Shown here piece by piece: positions 33,893 to 44,553 of a DNA stretch of 64,000 nt (positions are counted from its first letter, which is position 1; every line of letters starts with the position of its first letter). The notes below the pieces were generated by a model. The model was given only the letters and a program-made list of their open reading frames with translations, was not told where the DNA came from and ran no database searches. This DNA comes from Allodiplogaster sudhausi (taxonomy: Eukaryota > Nematoda > Chromadorea > Rhabditida > Diplogasteridae). The DNA lies in NCBI GenBank assembly GCA_945643635.1, contig CALZFC010000349.1:3918501-3982500 (forward strand), in the 5' to 3' direction. A program made the translations under genes and the position numbers.

Positions 33893-36800
33893 CTATTTCG
33901 CAGGTCGAAGAAAGCCGCTGCACGAAAATAGTACGCGCGCGCGAATGAGAGTGCCAAAATCCGCGGCAATTTGAAATCTCACATAATTTTTCGGCGACCG
34001 CCCCTCCTTTAATGTTCGATGATGATCACAATGATCATTGCATATGCTGTGCGCTGATCGCGGAGAAAAATGAATGCAAAAGTCGAACCGTGCGTCCCTC
34101 CGAATGCTTCTCGAGACGACCATCAAGGACCACGGCGTGCAAAAGGAGTGAATGTCGAGGCAGACGCCCGCCGCACGGCCAAAGTACGCATAACTCGAGT
34201 CCAGAGTGACGTAGCGAGACACGTAGGTCAGGGCCTCAAAACAGCGTGTACACACGAATCGCTAAACTTTATTTTCATTTGAATAAATGTTTTGTCACAT
34301 CTTTTAACGATGTAGTATGAATGAATAAATACATAAATAATCTTTCTCCATTTCCCTGACCACTCACTCTATAGTCTAGTCTCACTAAATCGATCTTTTT
34401 CTCGTGTGTTCAGCAAAAAGGCGGTTCAAACGTAATTTTTTTGGCTCCTTATAGGCACGCCATTAATAAAAAAAAATGAAAAATTGAACTCGTAAAGGTG
34501 GTTAGCAAAAACAAACCCAAAAAAACAAAAACAATGTCACGGCAATGAACGTTTGAACGGCACAAACGATCGCCAAGTTTCGCTCGACCGAAGAATAGAT
34601 CCGACGAGTGCTGCTTCTCTGCACGGCGGACGAAATTAATTAATTGATTACCCAATTAATTAATAATTAATTAATTGCCTAAACAATTTTGATTAAAAGT
34701 AATTTTTACTATATTCATCATGCAGGAAATTAATCTTTCAATGAAATAAACGAAGTGGGGGGGGGACAAGAGGAAACGCCAAGGCGTTGGGTGCCGCGGC
34801 CAGGCCTCGTCTTCGCCAGAGAGCGGATGCAAGCATGGGACATGCATGCTTACCATTAGCGCTAATGAATTTCCGATTGAAAATGGCCTCATATCCCAGT
34901 GATAATAGCGACACGAACAACTGCTTCCCCATCCGTTTCAAAATAAATTATAAAATAGTAAAAAAAACATTTCCGTTTTTTTCTCTATTAGTGCCACTCC
35001 CTCGATTAGAACCCCCCTCCTGTAAGATGCCGTTGAAAAATAGTACTACTCTCTCGAATAGAAATCCCCCCCCCCCCTCCAATAGTTTCCCCCCTAAAAC
35101 CTCGGTTCGAGATGTACCTGAAATGGATCTAATTGGCATGGGATGTTCTTTCCAATGAACTGATCTCAAATTCATTCAAAATCTACGGTAAAACGGATAT
35201 TCCAATGATGAACCAATTAAAGCCGAGCAATAAATCTCTTATTTATACGAGTAAAATGCTGCTATCAATCTTTTAGTCAATCCGTTCAAAAATCCCTCTA
35301 ATAGTGCCCCCCCCCGCAAGGGTTTTGAAAAATAGTACCAAGTGGTACTAATAAAGAAAATAGGTATTTTCTCGGGTCTCGTCACATCTCTCCCATTGTT
35401 GTCACATTTTAAGCGATGTAGATAAATAAATTTATAATTTATTAAATTCGTAAATTCATAAAATAAAATAAATTCCTACTCTATTCGCCAGCAGCCGAAC
35501 GATTGCTATCGCTGTTAAGGCGAACGCGAGAATGCCGAAGAGAAACGATGACACCGTCAAGATTGCTGCGGGTGAGAAATAGTTCTAAAGTTCTGACATT
35601 AAGAAAAATTTTGCATCTCTCAACTTAGTAGATTGCCAATGGAACATGCGTTAGAGAGGAAGAGGGAGAGAGAAAGAGAGACAAAGATAGTTTGATAGAG
35701 GGCGAGAGAGAGAGAGAGAGCGAGAGAGTGCCACTTTCTCTTTCTCACTCTCTTTGTCAAAGTGAGAGAAAGAGCGCGACTGTAAATAAAGTGAGATACC
35801 TGAAAACCGGACGATGTTTCTGTCAAAAGCAAATAGTAGCCGTCGACAGAGATAAGAGAAACTCGCAAGGGGAGCGCTGGAGAAAAGACAATCGGAGGCA
35901 AAATTGCGATGAGCACGTAGAATTTCCAGCCGTGAGCGCTCCAAAACTAAGAAGAATATGATGATATTGAGAAAATGGAGAGATAATTATCATCTCCATT
36001 TTTTCAATATGCATACCAACGAAACGAATTGAATTGATTACTCTCTTTGGAAGCATGCATGATATGTATGTATGTATGTATTGCACGTATGTATGTATTG
36101 TCTGTATGTATGTATTGTACGTATGTATGTATTACATATGTATATATTGCACGTATATATGTATTGTACGTATGTATGTATTGTACGTATGTATGAACGA
36201 AGATATATGAACGCTTTGATGTAGATGAAAACATTTCATGTTGATATCTAAACGAACACTTTAGCTAGTTGATATAATTATATATATATAAATATTTTTG
36301 AACATTTTGATCCAGCTTTCGCAACAAGTTACAAGGAAGATATAAAAAAGTAAACTAATGTAATTTCTCTTAAGACCTGCGGCATACGAGTCGGCCAGCA
36401 AACGACGGAGCATCGATTGAAGGCGCAGATGAGCGCAATTGTAAAGTGCAGCTGATTCCGCCAGCACGACGACATGGTCGCGGGCATCAGCCAGTGCGAC
36501 GGCGCGCCGACGACCATGAGCGGCAGCAGCCACGCGCATCCCCAGCTGCTGTTCAGCAGCATCAACGGCAGCACGCTCAGCAGAAAGAGTGGCGTGCCCT
36601 GAAAAGAGCCCCCAAAAATAGAAAGAACTCCCACACACTTGAATTCGTGCTTTTTTTTCGCCACACACTTGAATTCGAGCCTTTTTGCCATACACAATAC
36701 CAGGGATCGCCAGAATCGGAAAATATCCGGCCCAGGATTCCACGCCATGGCCGAACTCAAATGACGCTCATTGTCAGTGCACCGAGTGTTATTTGATGAA

Positions 36801-37814
36801 CGATTGTTTTCTTCCTTCTTCTTCTTTTTCATATGTTGCGTGATAAGTTAGCACCATTCACTACATTTTGCCTATCCCTCTTGTTTCATTGGCCAGTCTA
36901 ACTTAGTTAACTAGTCTATGTATGTGAATCAGGGGTGGGCGGCCCGGGTCCGGCCCCCGGGGCCGGGGCCGACCCTGGGGGCCGGGGCCGGGGCCGACCC
37001 TGGGGGCCGGGGCCGGAGCCTAGCTCGGGAGCGGGGGCCGGGGCCGGGGCCGACCTCGGGGGCCCCTGGGGGCTGTGGATAATTAAATGAAGTTCACCCC
37101 CAGTTGAACAAATTATGAGCCAATTTATGATGAAATGTGAAACCATTTATTCAGTATGCATTACATATGTATTGCACATACGCATTTTCTCAATTTTTAA
37201 AATATTTTTCCCCCGACGCGAAATTTTTTAAAGAAACTTTTTAAGCTTTGGGGTCGGGACCTACTTCGGGGCCGACCACGGGGGCCGGGGCCGACCTTGG
37301 GGCCGGGACCGAACACGGGGGCCGGGGCCGGGGCCGACCACGGGGGCCGGGGCCGACCACGGGGGCCGGGGCCGACCTTGGGGGCCGGGGCCGGGGCCGA
37401 CCACGGGGGCCGGGGCCGACCTTGGGGCCGGGGCCGAACACGGGGGCCGGGGCCGGGGCCGACCACGGGGGCCGGGGCCGACCTTGGGGGCCGGGGCCGG
37501 GGCCGACCACGGGGGCCGGGGCCTACCCTGGGAGCCGGGGCCGAATATTTTCGGCCCCTGGCCACCCCTGATGTGAATATCACCGCAATATAATACATAA
37601 ATACATACATACAACAACTACTCACCAACACGGCGCCGGCGACGTAAAGCTTGAAGAAGAAGGTGTTGTACGGCGGATGCGAACGCCGAGTGAGAAAGAG
37701 CGCGACGAGCACGACGGAGACGGCGGTCGAGAGGAGGCCAAAGAGAAGACGAGCGAGTTCCGCATAGAACTTGACGAGGCGCGGAGAGGTCACCGCGCAC
37801 GAGGAGTCGTTCAT
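33893..37814 (-). CDS. Serpentine (chemosensory-type) receptor, srv/sru-like
   Basis: Exons with consistent phase, complement of 37626-37814, 36377-36598, 35808-35946 and 35456-35565. Exon 1: short N-terminus (MNDSSCAVTSP) and TM1 (LLFGLLSTAVSVVLVALFL), PPYNTFFFKLY. Exon 2: TM2-TM3, ending with ICAFNRCSVVCWP, the Asn-Arg-Cys motif at the end of TM3 typical of nematode serpentine receptors. Exon 3: TM4 (WKFYVLIAILPPIVFSPALP) and loop. Exon 4: TM5 (SSFLFGILAFALTAIAIV), then LLANR followed by a possible GTAGGA donor or by TGA at 35456. A TM7-like exon (LDIHSFCTPWSLMVVSRSIR) lies at 34234 and below and probably completes the gene; a link exon for TM6 may be near 34845-34925 but its acceptor is unclear. 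A hAT MITE fills the first intron. Confidence 0.7.
36062..36200. repeat. (TGTA)n/CGTATGTATGTATTG microsatellite in receptor intron 2
   Basis: Repeated ATGTATGTATTGCACGT/ATGTATGTATTGTACGT units in the intron between receptor exons 2 and 3. Confidence 0.9.
36605..36690. repeat. Short tandem duplication (~33 bp)
   Basis: CACACACTTGAATTCG-xGC-TTTTTxxGCC occurs twice in a row just 5' of receptor exon 2. Confidence 0.7.
36930..37570. mobile_element. hAT-type MITE (641 bp) in receptor intron 1
   Basis: Ends CAGGGGTGGGC and GGCCACCCCTG form short terminal inverted repeats of the hAT CAGGGGTG type. The 8-bp sequence ATGTGAAT lies at 36922-36929 and again at 37571-37578, an exact target-site duplication. 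The interior is extremely GC-rich, with a minisatellite at 37265-37550 built from GGGGCCGACCACGGGGGCC-like units. No transposase. It lies in the first intron of the serpentine receptor gene. Confidence 0.85.
37265..37550. repeat. GC-rich minisatellite inside the hAT MITE
   Basis: About eight imperfect units alternating GGGGCCGACCACGGGGG and GGGGCCGACCTTGGGG. It produces long Gly/Pro/Arg ORFs in all frames, which are not genes. Confidence 0.9.
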
Positions 37815-37823
37815 CACGAACAA

Positions 37824-39536
37824 GAGTTTCAGTGCGTTTTTGTCCCTTTGATTTCTCTTTTTCCGGGATCTGAAAATGATGATGTGATATATCTAGAATG
37901 ACTTCATATGAGAGTGTACAGCTCTCGTACAAGGTTACGAGAAGGATATTTTTTTTTGAATGAAAACAAAAATCGTGTCACGAATGTTAATCAAGAAAAT
38001 TTTTTTTAAAGAAAAATAATGAAGAGCTCGATTGAAATCGTCAATTGCTCTGTACGCACATCTTTACTATATTATTAACAATGTCATTCAGTGAAGATAG
38101 GTGTTTAACAATGGGAAAGTAACAATCATTCCAGACTTTTTGAAAACTACAATTTTCAGAGTCGAAGTACAAAAATAAGAGGAAGTTAGTTGTGTGTAGA
38201 CTTCTCGTAAATACTCCTCTTCCTCGTTTCGATAGACAATGCCGATTGTATTGTTTTCACTTTTCCTACATACATTAATGCGCATGTGGGTGAGAAAGTT
38301 AGAATGCCTTTAAACACAGCGTGCTCTGTTTATAAGAATTCGCCACTCACGGTTCGACGAACACGTATTATATTCATCTAAACATCTCGTGAGATGCTCA
38401 CACAAGTATGCGTCACTCAATTGTTCTCTCTAGCTCTCTCGCTCTCTCGCTCTCTCTCTCTCTCTCGCTCTCTCTTTTTCTATCGCTCTTACTTTATCTG
38501 CCTTTTATTGTCGCCGCCCTGGTGTCGCCGTCTATCCGTCTACAGTCTGGATGGTGTCAAACTACATTTGTAAATATGTATAAATGTAGACGTTGAGTCA
38601 TTGAATACATTGAAAGTAGATGTATTACATTTTGAAAAGTATAAATAAGTCCACAATAGAACGTGTCAGAAAAACTACGACGCAGATTGTAGACATATCA
38701 ATGCCGCTTCAACTCTTCTCGCTTCGTGTTGCACTTCAATATTATTGATCTATCTGCCAATGTTCTTTCTCTCTAATGGTAATGTTCGCATGTCGCATGT
38801 TATTTGATAAAAAAAGAAACATGTTTAGCAATTTCTTTTATGGAAAGCTATGGGGCCTGGTGCATGAGCACCTATCATAACCTGTCTAGTGTAATTCGAC
38901 GTAAAAAGTTGATTTTTTCCCTAAAAGTGGACTTCCATTTTAGCCTTGTTATGACTTATAAATAGAAGGTCAGTACTAAATTGCTGAGGCCAAAATGCCG
39001 AAAGCTTGAAGTAAACTTCTGATGAAAAGCAATTTTACAACCTCGCAACGAAACTTCAAGATATGGATGGGAGTGCCGAATGAAATGCGAAAGCATTTAC
39101 GGATGGTCAAGTTATCCTGAAGCTGGTGCCTGGCTTGGGAGGATTCACATTCTAGAGAAAATATTAAAAATGCAGTGCGCACTCTTTCTCGATAGTCTAC
39201 TTTTGCCATCGATGCTATTAGTATTCGCTCGGCTTACCTCTCTCCACATTCATAAAAATGTACTTGCTCACAAATTCGCTTATAATTTCTTTCTAGACCG
39301 CAGCCACTTTCACTCGATTCGAGCTATATGGCAATCCGCTCTATAACGTCAAAACAAGCGAACATTTGTAATGCTTTCAAGACTGCATGCTTTACCCGGC
39401 TCGTAGAGCACACACTTGTTGTAGCTTTTCCTTTTTTTATGTCGCAAGAATAGTCAGGAGTCAGAGACGAATATAGACTCAAGTTATAAAACCCCGTATA
39501 AACTTTTTCTTTTAAGAATCTTCTTCGCATCATCAG
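37824..39536. other. Intergenic, no gene seen
   Basis: Upstream of the serpentine receptor start; includes a CT tract at 38428-38478. No exon that I can support. Confidence 0.4.
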
Positions 39537-39750
39537 GCCGACCAGTGCGTGGGCGTCGTCGTCGAAGGGGATGAGGCGTGCAAAGTCACTCTTTTTTCAA
39601 GGAGACAGTTCCGACACACTCACCGACAACAAACTATGCCCGCCAAGAGGGAGCAAAGGAATCTTGCCCGGAGGGGACAGGCCAGGCTGTCGGCTTCTAC
39701 TTGCAGGAACTCCTCATGACCACCACCACAGCAACCACAAAGCCTGTGCG
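39537..39750 (+). pseudogene. PAN_3/CW-like exon with a probable frame break
   Basis: After a CATCAG acceptor, the frame reads ADQCVGVVVEGDEACKVTLF, close to the C-hydrophobic-C pattern of the nematode CW (PAN_3) domain. Past a run of Ts near 39587 the first frame becomes unlikely protein and stops at 39720, while another frame reads on (SPTTNYARQEG, CPEGTGQAVGFYLQ, then a Thr-rich end). An indel in the T run is the simplest reading. Fold and function uncertain. Confidence 0.4.
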
Positions 39751-40897
39751 TTATTGATTGCGCGTAGAGGTTCTATCATATGAGTCGTCCCGAACTCATA
39801 CGATACTGTCCACTTTAAGCCCCTTCAAAAACTTAATTGGCCCGATCCCCGTTTGTTCTTTCAGTTTCTTTATATAATGAAAAATGATACTAATAAATAA
39901 AAATTATATATACAGGAGTGCGACCTCTTCCGAAACGATGAAATGTAACTAATTGCCTTATCCAGACGAAAATTGCTGACCTACAAAAGCAGAAATGGCG
40001 GCGAATGTGGTATCTAAATATAATGGACAAGAGACTAGCCAGTTCAAACTCCAAACGCATACAATAAATGTTCTTAATGAACAGGAAATGAGGGACGCTT
40101 ATAGACTTCTGGCTTATTGAGAAAGTTTTCTTAAATTTTACTTATCACGTGTCATTTTTTCGATCCGAAGACTGAGTCATTTACCTAGTCATATGGGCTT
40201 TGGTCAAGACATCATGCACAAATCCGCTCACAATAAACATATCCAGTTGTCTTGTCCACGGGACACAACAAGAATCGTGTTGGGAACGGCTAAAATTGTA
40301 TTTTGTTAACATGCCACATTATCGGGGATTCCGAAATACAGGGCCGAAAGTGAAGTAGGGTGGGAGGAGAGAAGAGGGTCGAGCAGAGGAGAACGCTCAG
40401 TACATCATGCTGATAATGTACTTACAAAGTAAAGCAGAATATTTTATGAAGGAGCATATTTGCAAGCCGACGATGCAATGACTATCTTAGTCTATCTCTA
40501 TCTCGTTTCTTTCTCTCTCTCTCTCTCTCTCTCTATCTTTTCTCACTCTCACTCTCTCTCTCTCTCTCTCTCTCGAAACACACGCCTACAAACACAGCTC
40601 TGCGCTGACCTGTCGGCATCCAGTACACAGTCGACCTTTTTTCACTTGACCCACCGATCGACTTCATTCACGCTGTCTCCTTCAATCTATTTCTCTGCCT
40701 AGCAGATCTCGCACCTATCCCGTTACACTTCTCACTTGCCGCATATTCTTTCAGACGCTGGGAGAGGAATGGAGACATTTATCAAATAAATAAATTCAAG
40801 AAAAAAATGAACTCACACAGAGTAGATAAAATTCATGCAAAATGTTCGAAATAATCAATGCTGTGGGAACAAACTGTATGTTGAAATACTGCAATAG
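39751..40897. other. Intergenic with CT tracts, no gene seen
   Basis: CT microsatellites at 40511-40575. No supported coding sequence. Confidence 0.4.
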
Positions 40898-41932
40898 TCA
40901 TAGAAGGAGTGAATCTGACGAATCAGTGAGCTCCTTGGCCTTTTTCGCTCCTACCTCATGCGCCCGAGCATAAGCAGGTTTGTGTAGCTGCGTCGGCTTG
41001 ACCTTAGTGAGGCCGTCGAAGACTCCCTGAAGTTCGAGTGAAGCGGTTGGGAATCCCTCCGGAGAGAGCATGGCATCGAAGGAGAGTGAGAAGAGACGAG
41101 AGAAGCGGCCGATGCTCATTGCTAGAGTGTCTGCGCCAAGTTCGGGAAGATTCGTGCGGATCATCTGACAAGCTTCTTCGTCCTTGTTCGGGAAAGCGCC
41201 GCGCTTGTAGGCGTGATAGTAAGCGAAAAGCTTATTGTAATCAGCAGACAGTTCCGAAGCGACGCTTTAGATAGGAAGAATCTGCTCAATTTCCTCGATC
41301 AAGTTCAGATGAGTTTGTCCAAAGAACTCAAAGTCCTTTGCAAACTGAGCGTAAAGCTCTGCGTAGCTGCCAGGAATGTAGCGCAAGTGAAAGACGGTCG
41401 CCCAGAGGATTGCCGACTTGAGCTGGTTGAATCCGTAGCTGAATGCGCTGAGAGTGTCGCGGCCAGGACAAGAGGAATCGGAGGAGGCAGAAGAGAAGTC
41501 TGGCGGCTTGACCATGAGCCGGAGCAGCGACATTAGCGTAGGGATACGTGCCTCGGCGTTGCCAAGCCGGAAGAGCTCCTCAGCAATCTCGTCTGTCACA
41601 CCGATCAGAATCTTGCCGAGAGCGTCTTTCAGGGACTCTGCATTTTCCTTTCCAGTGAGGCAGTGAATATTCCAAGCAAGGAATTCAGAGAGTGTTATTG
41701 GTTCAGGAACGCTTGACAGTCCGAATGCCTCCTTCATGTCCTCAAGTTTTATCAGGAATGCGCTGACGCCACGAATCTTGTAGGCAGCCAAGAGTATGGT
41801 ACAGAAGTCTTCGGGGCGAATACTGCTTTTCAGCCGGAGGTCATGTTTGAGCATCGCCGTTGCGATGAGCGCGATGCCCGAGGAGCATCCCGAATAGAAG
41901 TTAGTACTCGTGATGTATCTGGGCCGAAGAAT
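40898..41932 (-). CDS. Unrecognised helical protein, partial, with one in-frame stop
   Basis: On the minus strand, one frame from a CTGCAG acceptor near 41933 runs to TAA at 41267-41269 and then continues in the same frame, clearly protein-like, to 40898. About 340 codons. Predicted almost all helical: FYSGCSSGIALIATAMLKHD, RPEDFCTILLAAYKIRG, FHLRYIPGSYAELYAQFAKD, then after the stop ADYNKLFAYYHAYKRGAFPN. Codon use and composition do not change at the stop. Either a nonsense mutation (pseudogene) or two proteins, but the continuity favours a mutation. No family recognised; upstream exons were not found. Confidence 0.55.
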
Positions 41933-42299
41933 CCTGCAGCGAGAACAGCTTCATAAAAAAAAACAAGAAAAAGACAAGATGAAATTATTTAACAAAAAAA
42001 AACGCACAGTCTACGAGGACCCTGACAACATAAGTAAAAAAGAGAAAATGAATGACTTATTATGGACTGGGCATACTTGCAGAATACATTTGCAACTGAT
42101 TCGGCATCGCACTTAATATCTCTCTCTCTCTTTTTCTCTCTCTGACCCAGATGCTCCATATTTTGCACTGTATTTCACTCTTTTCGCTTCTCTAGTACTT
42201 TTTCTTTTCCAACATCCTGTTGTCTCGTTTTCTCTCTTACTGCTAGAACATATCCATTCTGAGTTGCTCTCTCTCAGACTCTGTCTCACTCCCCCCTCT

Positions 42300-42310
42300 C
42301 CCCTCTCTAC

Positions 42311-42346
<36 letters not shown>

Positions 42347-42347
42347 A
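42300..42347. repeat. CT microsatellite
   Basis: CTCTCTCTCT tract with flanking CT-rich sequence from about 42118. Confidence 0.85.
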
Positions 42348-42642
42348 CTCACCGGTGGCATACACATCTCTGCCGACGTTCAGTCAATTATTGCTCGGTT
42401 ATCCTCCGTTACCTGGCATCTCCGAGGTCATTATTGTGAGAAAAGAAAAGGAAAGAATGACAGACAAAAAATCTCATAGTTTGTACATGAGTTATAAACA
42501 TAGAAACGGCCGGATAACTGAGATACTGTCTTTAAAAAAACTTGAACTCCATTGAAAATGTAATGAAAACTATTAAATGAATTAAGTATTTATGGATGAC
42601 TGTAATGAATTTCGGTAGCAATATGTTTTCAAATTACAAAAA

Positions 42643-42813
42643 TCAGAACGCGGATTCATCGATAGCACATAGTGACTGCCCAATGATTAATTTTGAGATC
42701 GCAATTGACATTCTATTTTCATCTACAGTGTAGCATAGCTTGCTGAAGCTTCGCTCGGCGCTTGCTGAACTCGCAGGCGTTGCCAGAATGACTCGGGCCA
42801 GCCGCGACAACAG
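42643..42813 (-). pseudogene. hAT transposase C-terminal dimerisation domain remnant
   Basis: 57 codons reading LLSRLARVILATPASSASAE and RSFSKLCYTVD, then a stop. This is the conserved hAT dimerisation motif (LA..iL.iPaSSaasER.FS). A further open frame at 42848-43063 on the same strand (MRIWLKRFEEEQQANVDEEN, acidic tail) could be the segment just before it, out of frame. The rest of the transposase is not visible. It shows that hAT elements were active in this genome and fits the two hAT MITEs in the window. Confidence 0.8.
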
Positions 42814-42847
42814 GGAGAACGATTTCTAATTTTTTTTTGCCAGAAAA

Positions 42848-43063
42848 TCAGAAGAGCAAGTACACAACGCTTCCCGATTGGTGGCGCCGGAGCTCATCGT
42901 CGGCCAATGGCATTGCAGATGTGCTACTTAGCTCTTCGTCTTCCAGCAAGGGTGCATTGCCGATCGAGCTGTCTGGCTGATGGTGAGAAGAAGATGTTGC
43001 GTAGTTCTCCTCATCCACATTAGCCTGTTGCTCTTCTTCGAAGCGCTTCAGCCATATTCTCAC
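42848..43063 (-). pseudogene. Acidic coding-like segment, possibly upstream part of the hAT transposase
   Basis: Open frame of about 71 codons, Glu/Asp/Ser-rich (EEEQQANVDEENYATSSS, DEELSSTSAMPLADDELRR). hAT transposases often have such an acidic stretch before the dimerisation domain. A frame change of about 35 bp of non-coding sequence separates the two. Assignment rests on position only. Confidence 0.35.
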
Positions 43064-43599
43064 ATAGGTAACTACCTAAGACTATTATTGTTAGTTTTTT
43101 TTATTACTGAAACAACGGCATATGAAAGTATGTATGAAGATTTTGTACAACCTCTTCTTTCTCTTCGACCTCGATTCCTCGCAGGTTCCTCTTCTTACAG
43201 TCCCGCTCAACATTGTTGGGTCCGGTATTAATTGTATTAATAGCATTAATAGTATTAATATAAATAATACAGACTGAATTTTCGTGCCATTTCCGATATA
43301 TGTTGTAATATTTCGAGCACGGAGATTACGACAGTGAAGTCCGTTTTCAAAAATATGCAGTAATGAAAAAGTTTGCATTTACTACATTTAGCTCCTGGGC
43401 TTTGTCATATTTTTTTTGCTGAAAGAAGCTTGCCGGGGCTACAAACTACAAATTAGAATGAAATTTTCATGGCGCTTCCAATTTTTTTTGAGTTTCTTGT
43501 TTTGTTTTGTTTGAGATTCTCATTTTGTTTCTGTGAAAACGGTGAGAAAAAGCAAAAAAAAAAATTTATCTTTATCGGGCAAAAGTGTCTCGACTGGGT

Positions 43600-43930
43600 A
43601 TCGAACCGGAACGTCGTCAATAATCTTGAGAACTTGTGCTCTGATCTTCTTCCGGCTGGGCAGGCGGGGGTATCTCTGTTTTCCTTTGTCAACCACGCTG
43701 TAACGCATGTTCATCTCCGGTCACATGCCAGCACTGAAGGGGTACCGACTTGTTGATAACCGTTGGCACTCGGTGCGTTCGCGTCTTCGCAATGTGAAAT
43801 AGTGGGAGGAAAGATGAAAAGAGGAGAGGAGAAAGAATGGCGAGGGGTTACCCTCCGGTGTACTGTTTTCATTCTTTATCCCGGCATTAGCCATTAGAAA
43901 GTGAAAGAAACTGCACAAAGCCATCCAAAA
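43600..43930 (+). repeat. Dispersed repeat D, partial copy
   Basis: Contains TATCTCTGTTTTCCTTTGTCAACC, CATTTCATCTCCGG-like segment, GGTTACCCTCCGGTGTACTG and AGAAACTGCACAAAGCCATC, all seen in other D copies; a minus-strand copy lies at 60230-60560. Confidence 0.6.
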
Positions 43931-44258
43931 AAAAGATTTTATAAATTAGTGAGACGCTCTTTTAATTTACAATACAAATTGATGGTGTTTCTCTCTAGCT
44001 CCCTCGCTTTATTTCTCTCTTTCTCTAGCCATATCTCTCTCTTTCTCTCTTTCTCTATCTTACTCTAATTATGACATTTCGAACTGCTTTATGTTGTCTC
44101 GTATTGCCACGGGTCAAGCTATTTAACTTTAAGCAGCCTTGCTTTGAGAGGTGTCATTCAAGAAATTTTTTTTACTTCTTTATTTCATAATTATAAAACA
44201 AATTATATCGTATTGCGAGCAATAATCTGACGTTATAGACTCTGCTTCCGTGAGTAAT
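43931..44258. other. No gene seen
   Basis: CT-rich then AT-rich sequence just past the stop codon of gene X (minus strand), probably its 3' flank. Confidence 0.4.
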
Positions 44259-44500
44259 TTATTTGGTTTGAAGACGGTAGCGGGGCGCGGCCTCAGGCTG
44301 GAGGCCGCAGTCAAGGAGGAGGCCGTGTTCACGATGAGCGGCGCTCTTGTAGTATGCGGCACGAGCCAGGGAAGCCAGGGAGTGGCTGTCGCGGAGGCGA
44401 CCCTGAAGATTGAAAGCAGATTCTAGGCAGAGCGAGTGAGAGGGGGAAGAGGTTGTGGAAGAAAGGGGTGGAGGGAGAGAGAGCGAGTGAGACAGAGGGT

Positions 44501-44553
<53 letters not shown>

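Noticed and set aside
37197..37823. 208-codon minus-strand ORF rich in Pro-Ala-Arg-Gly
   Set aside because: Only its start is real receptor exon; the rest is the GC minisatellite inside the hAT MITE, open in all frames.
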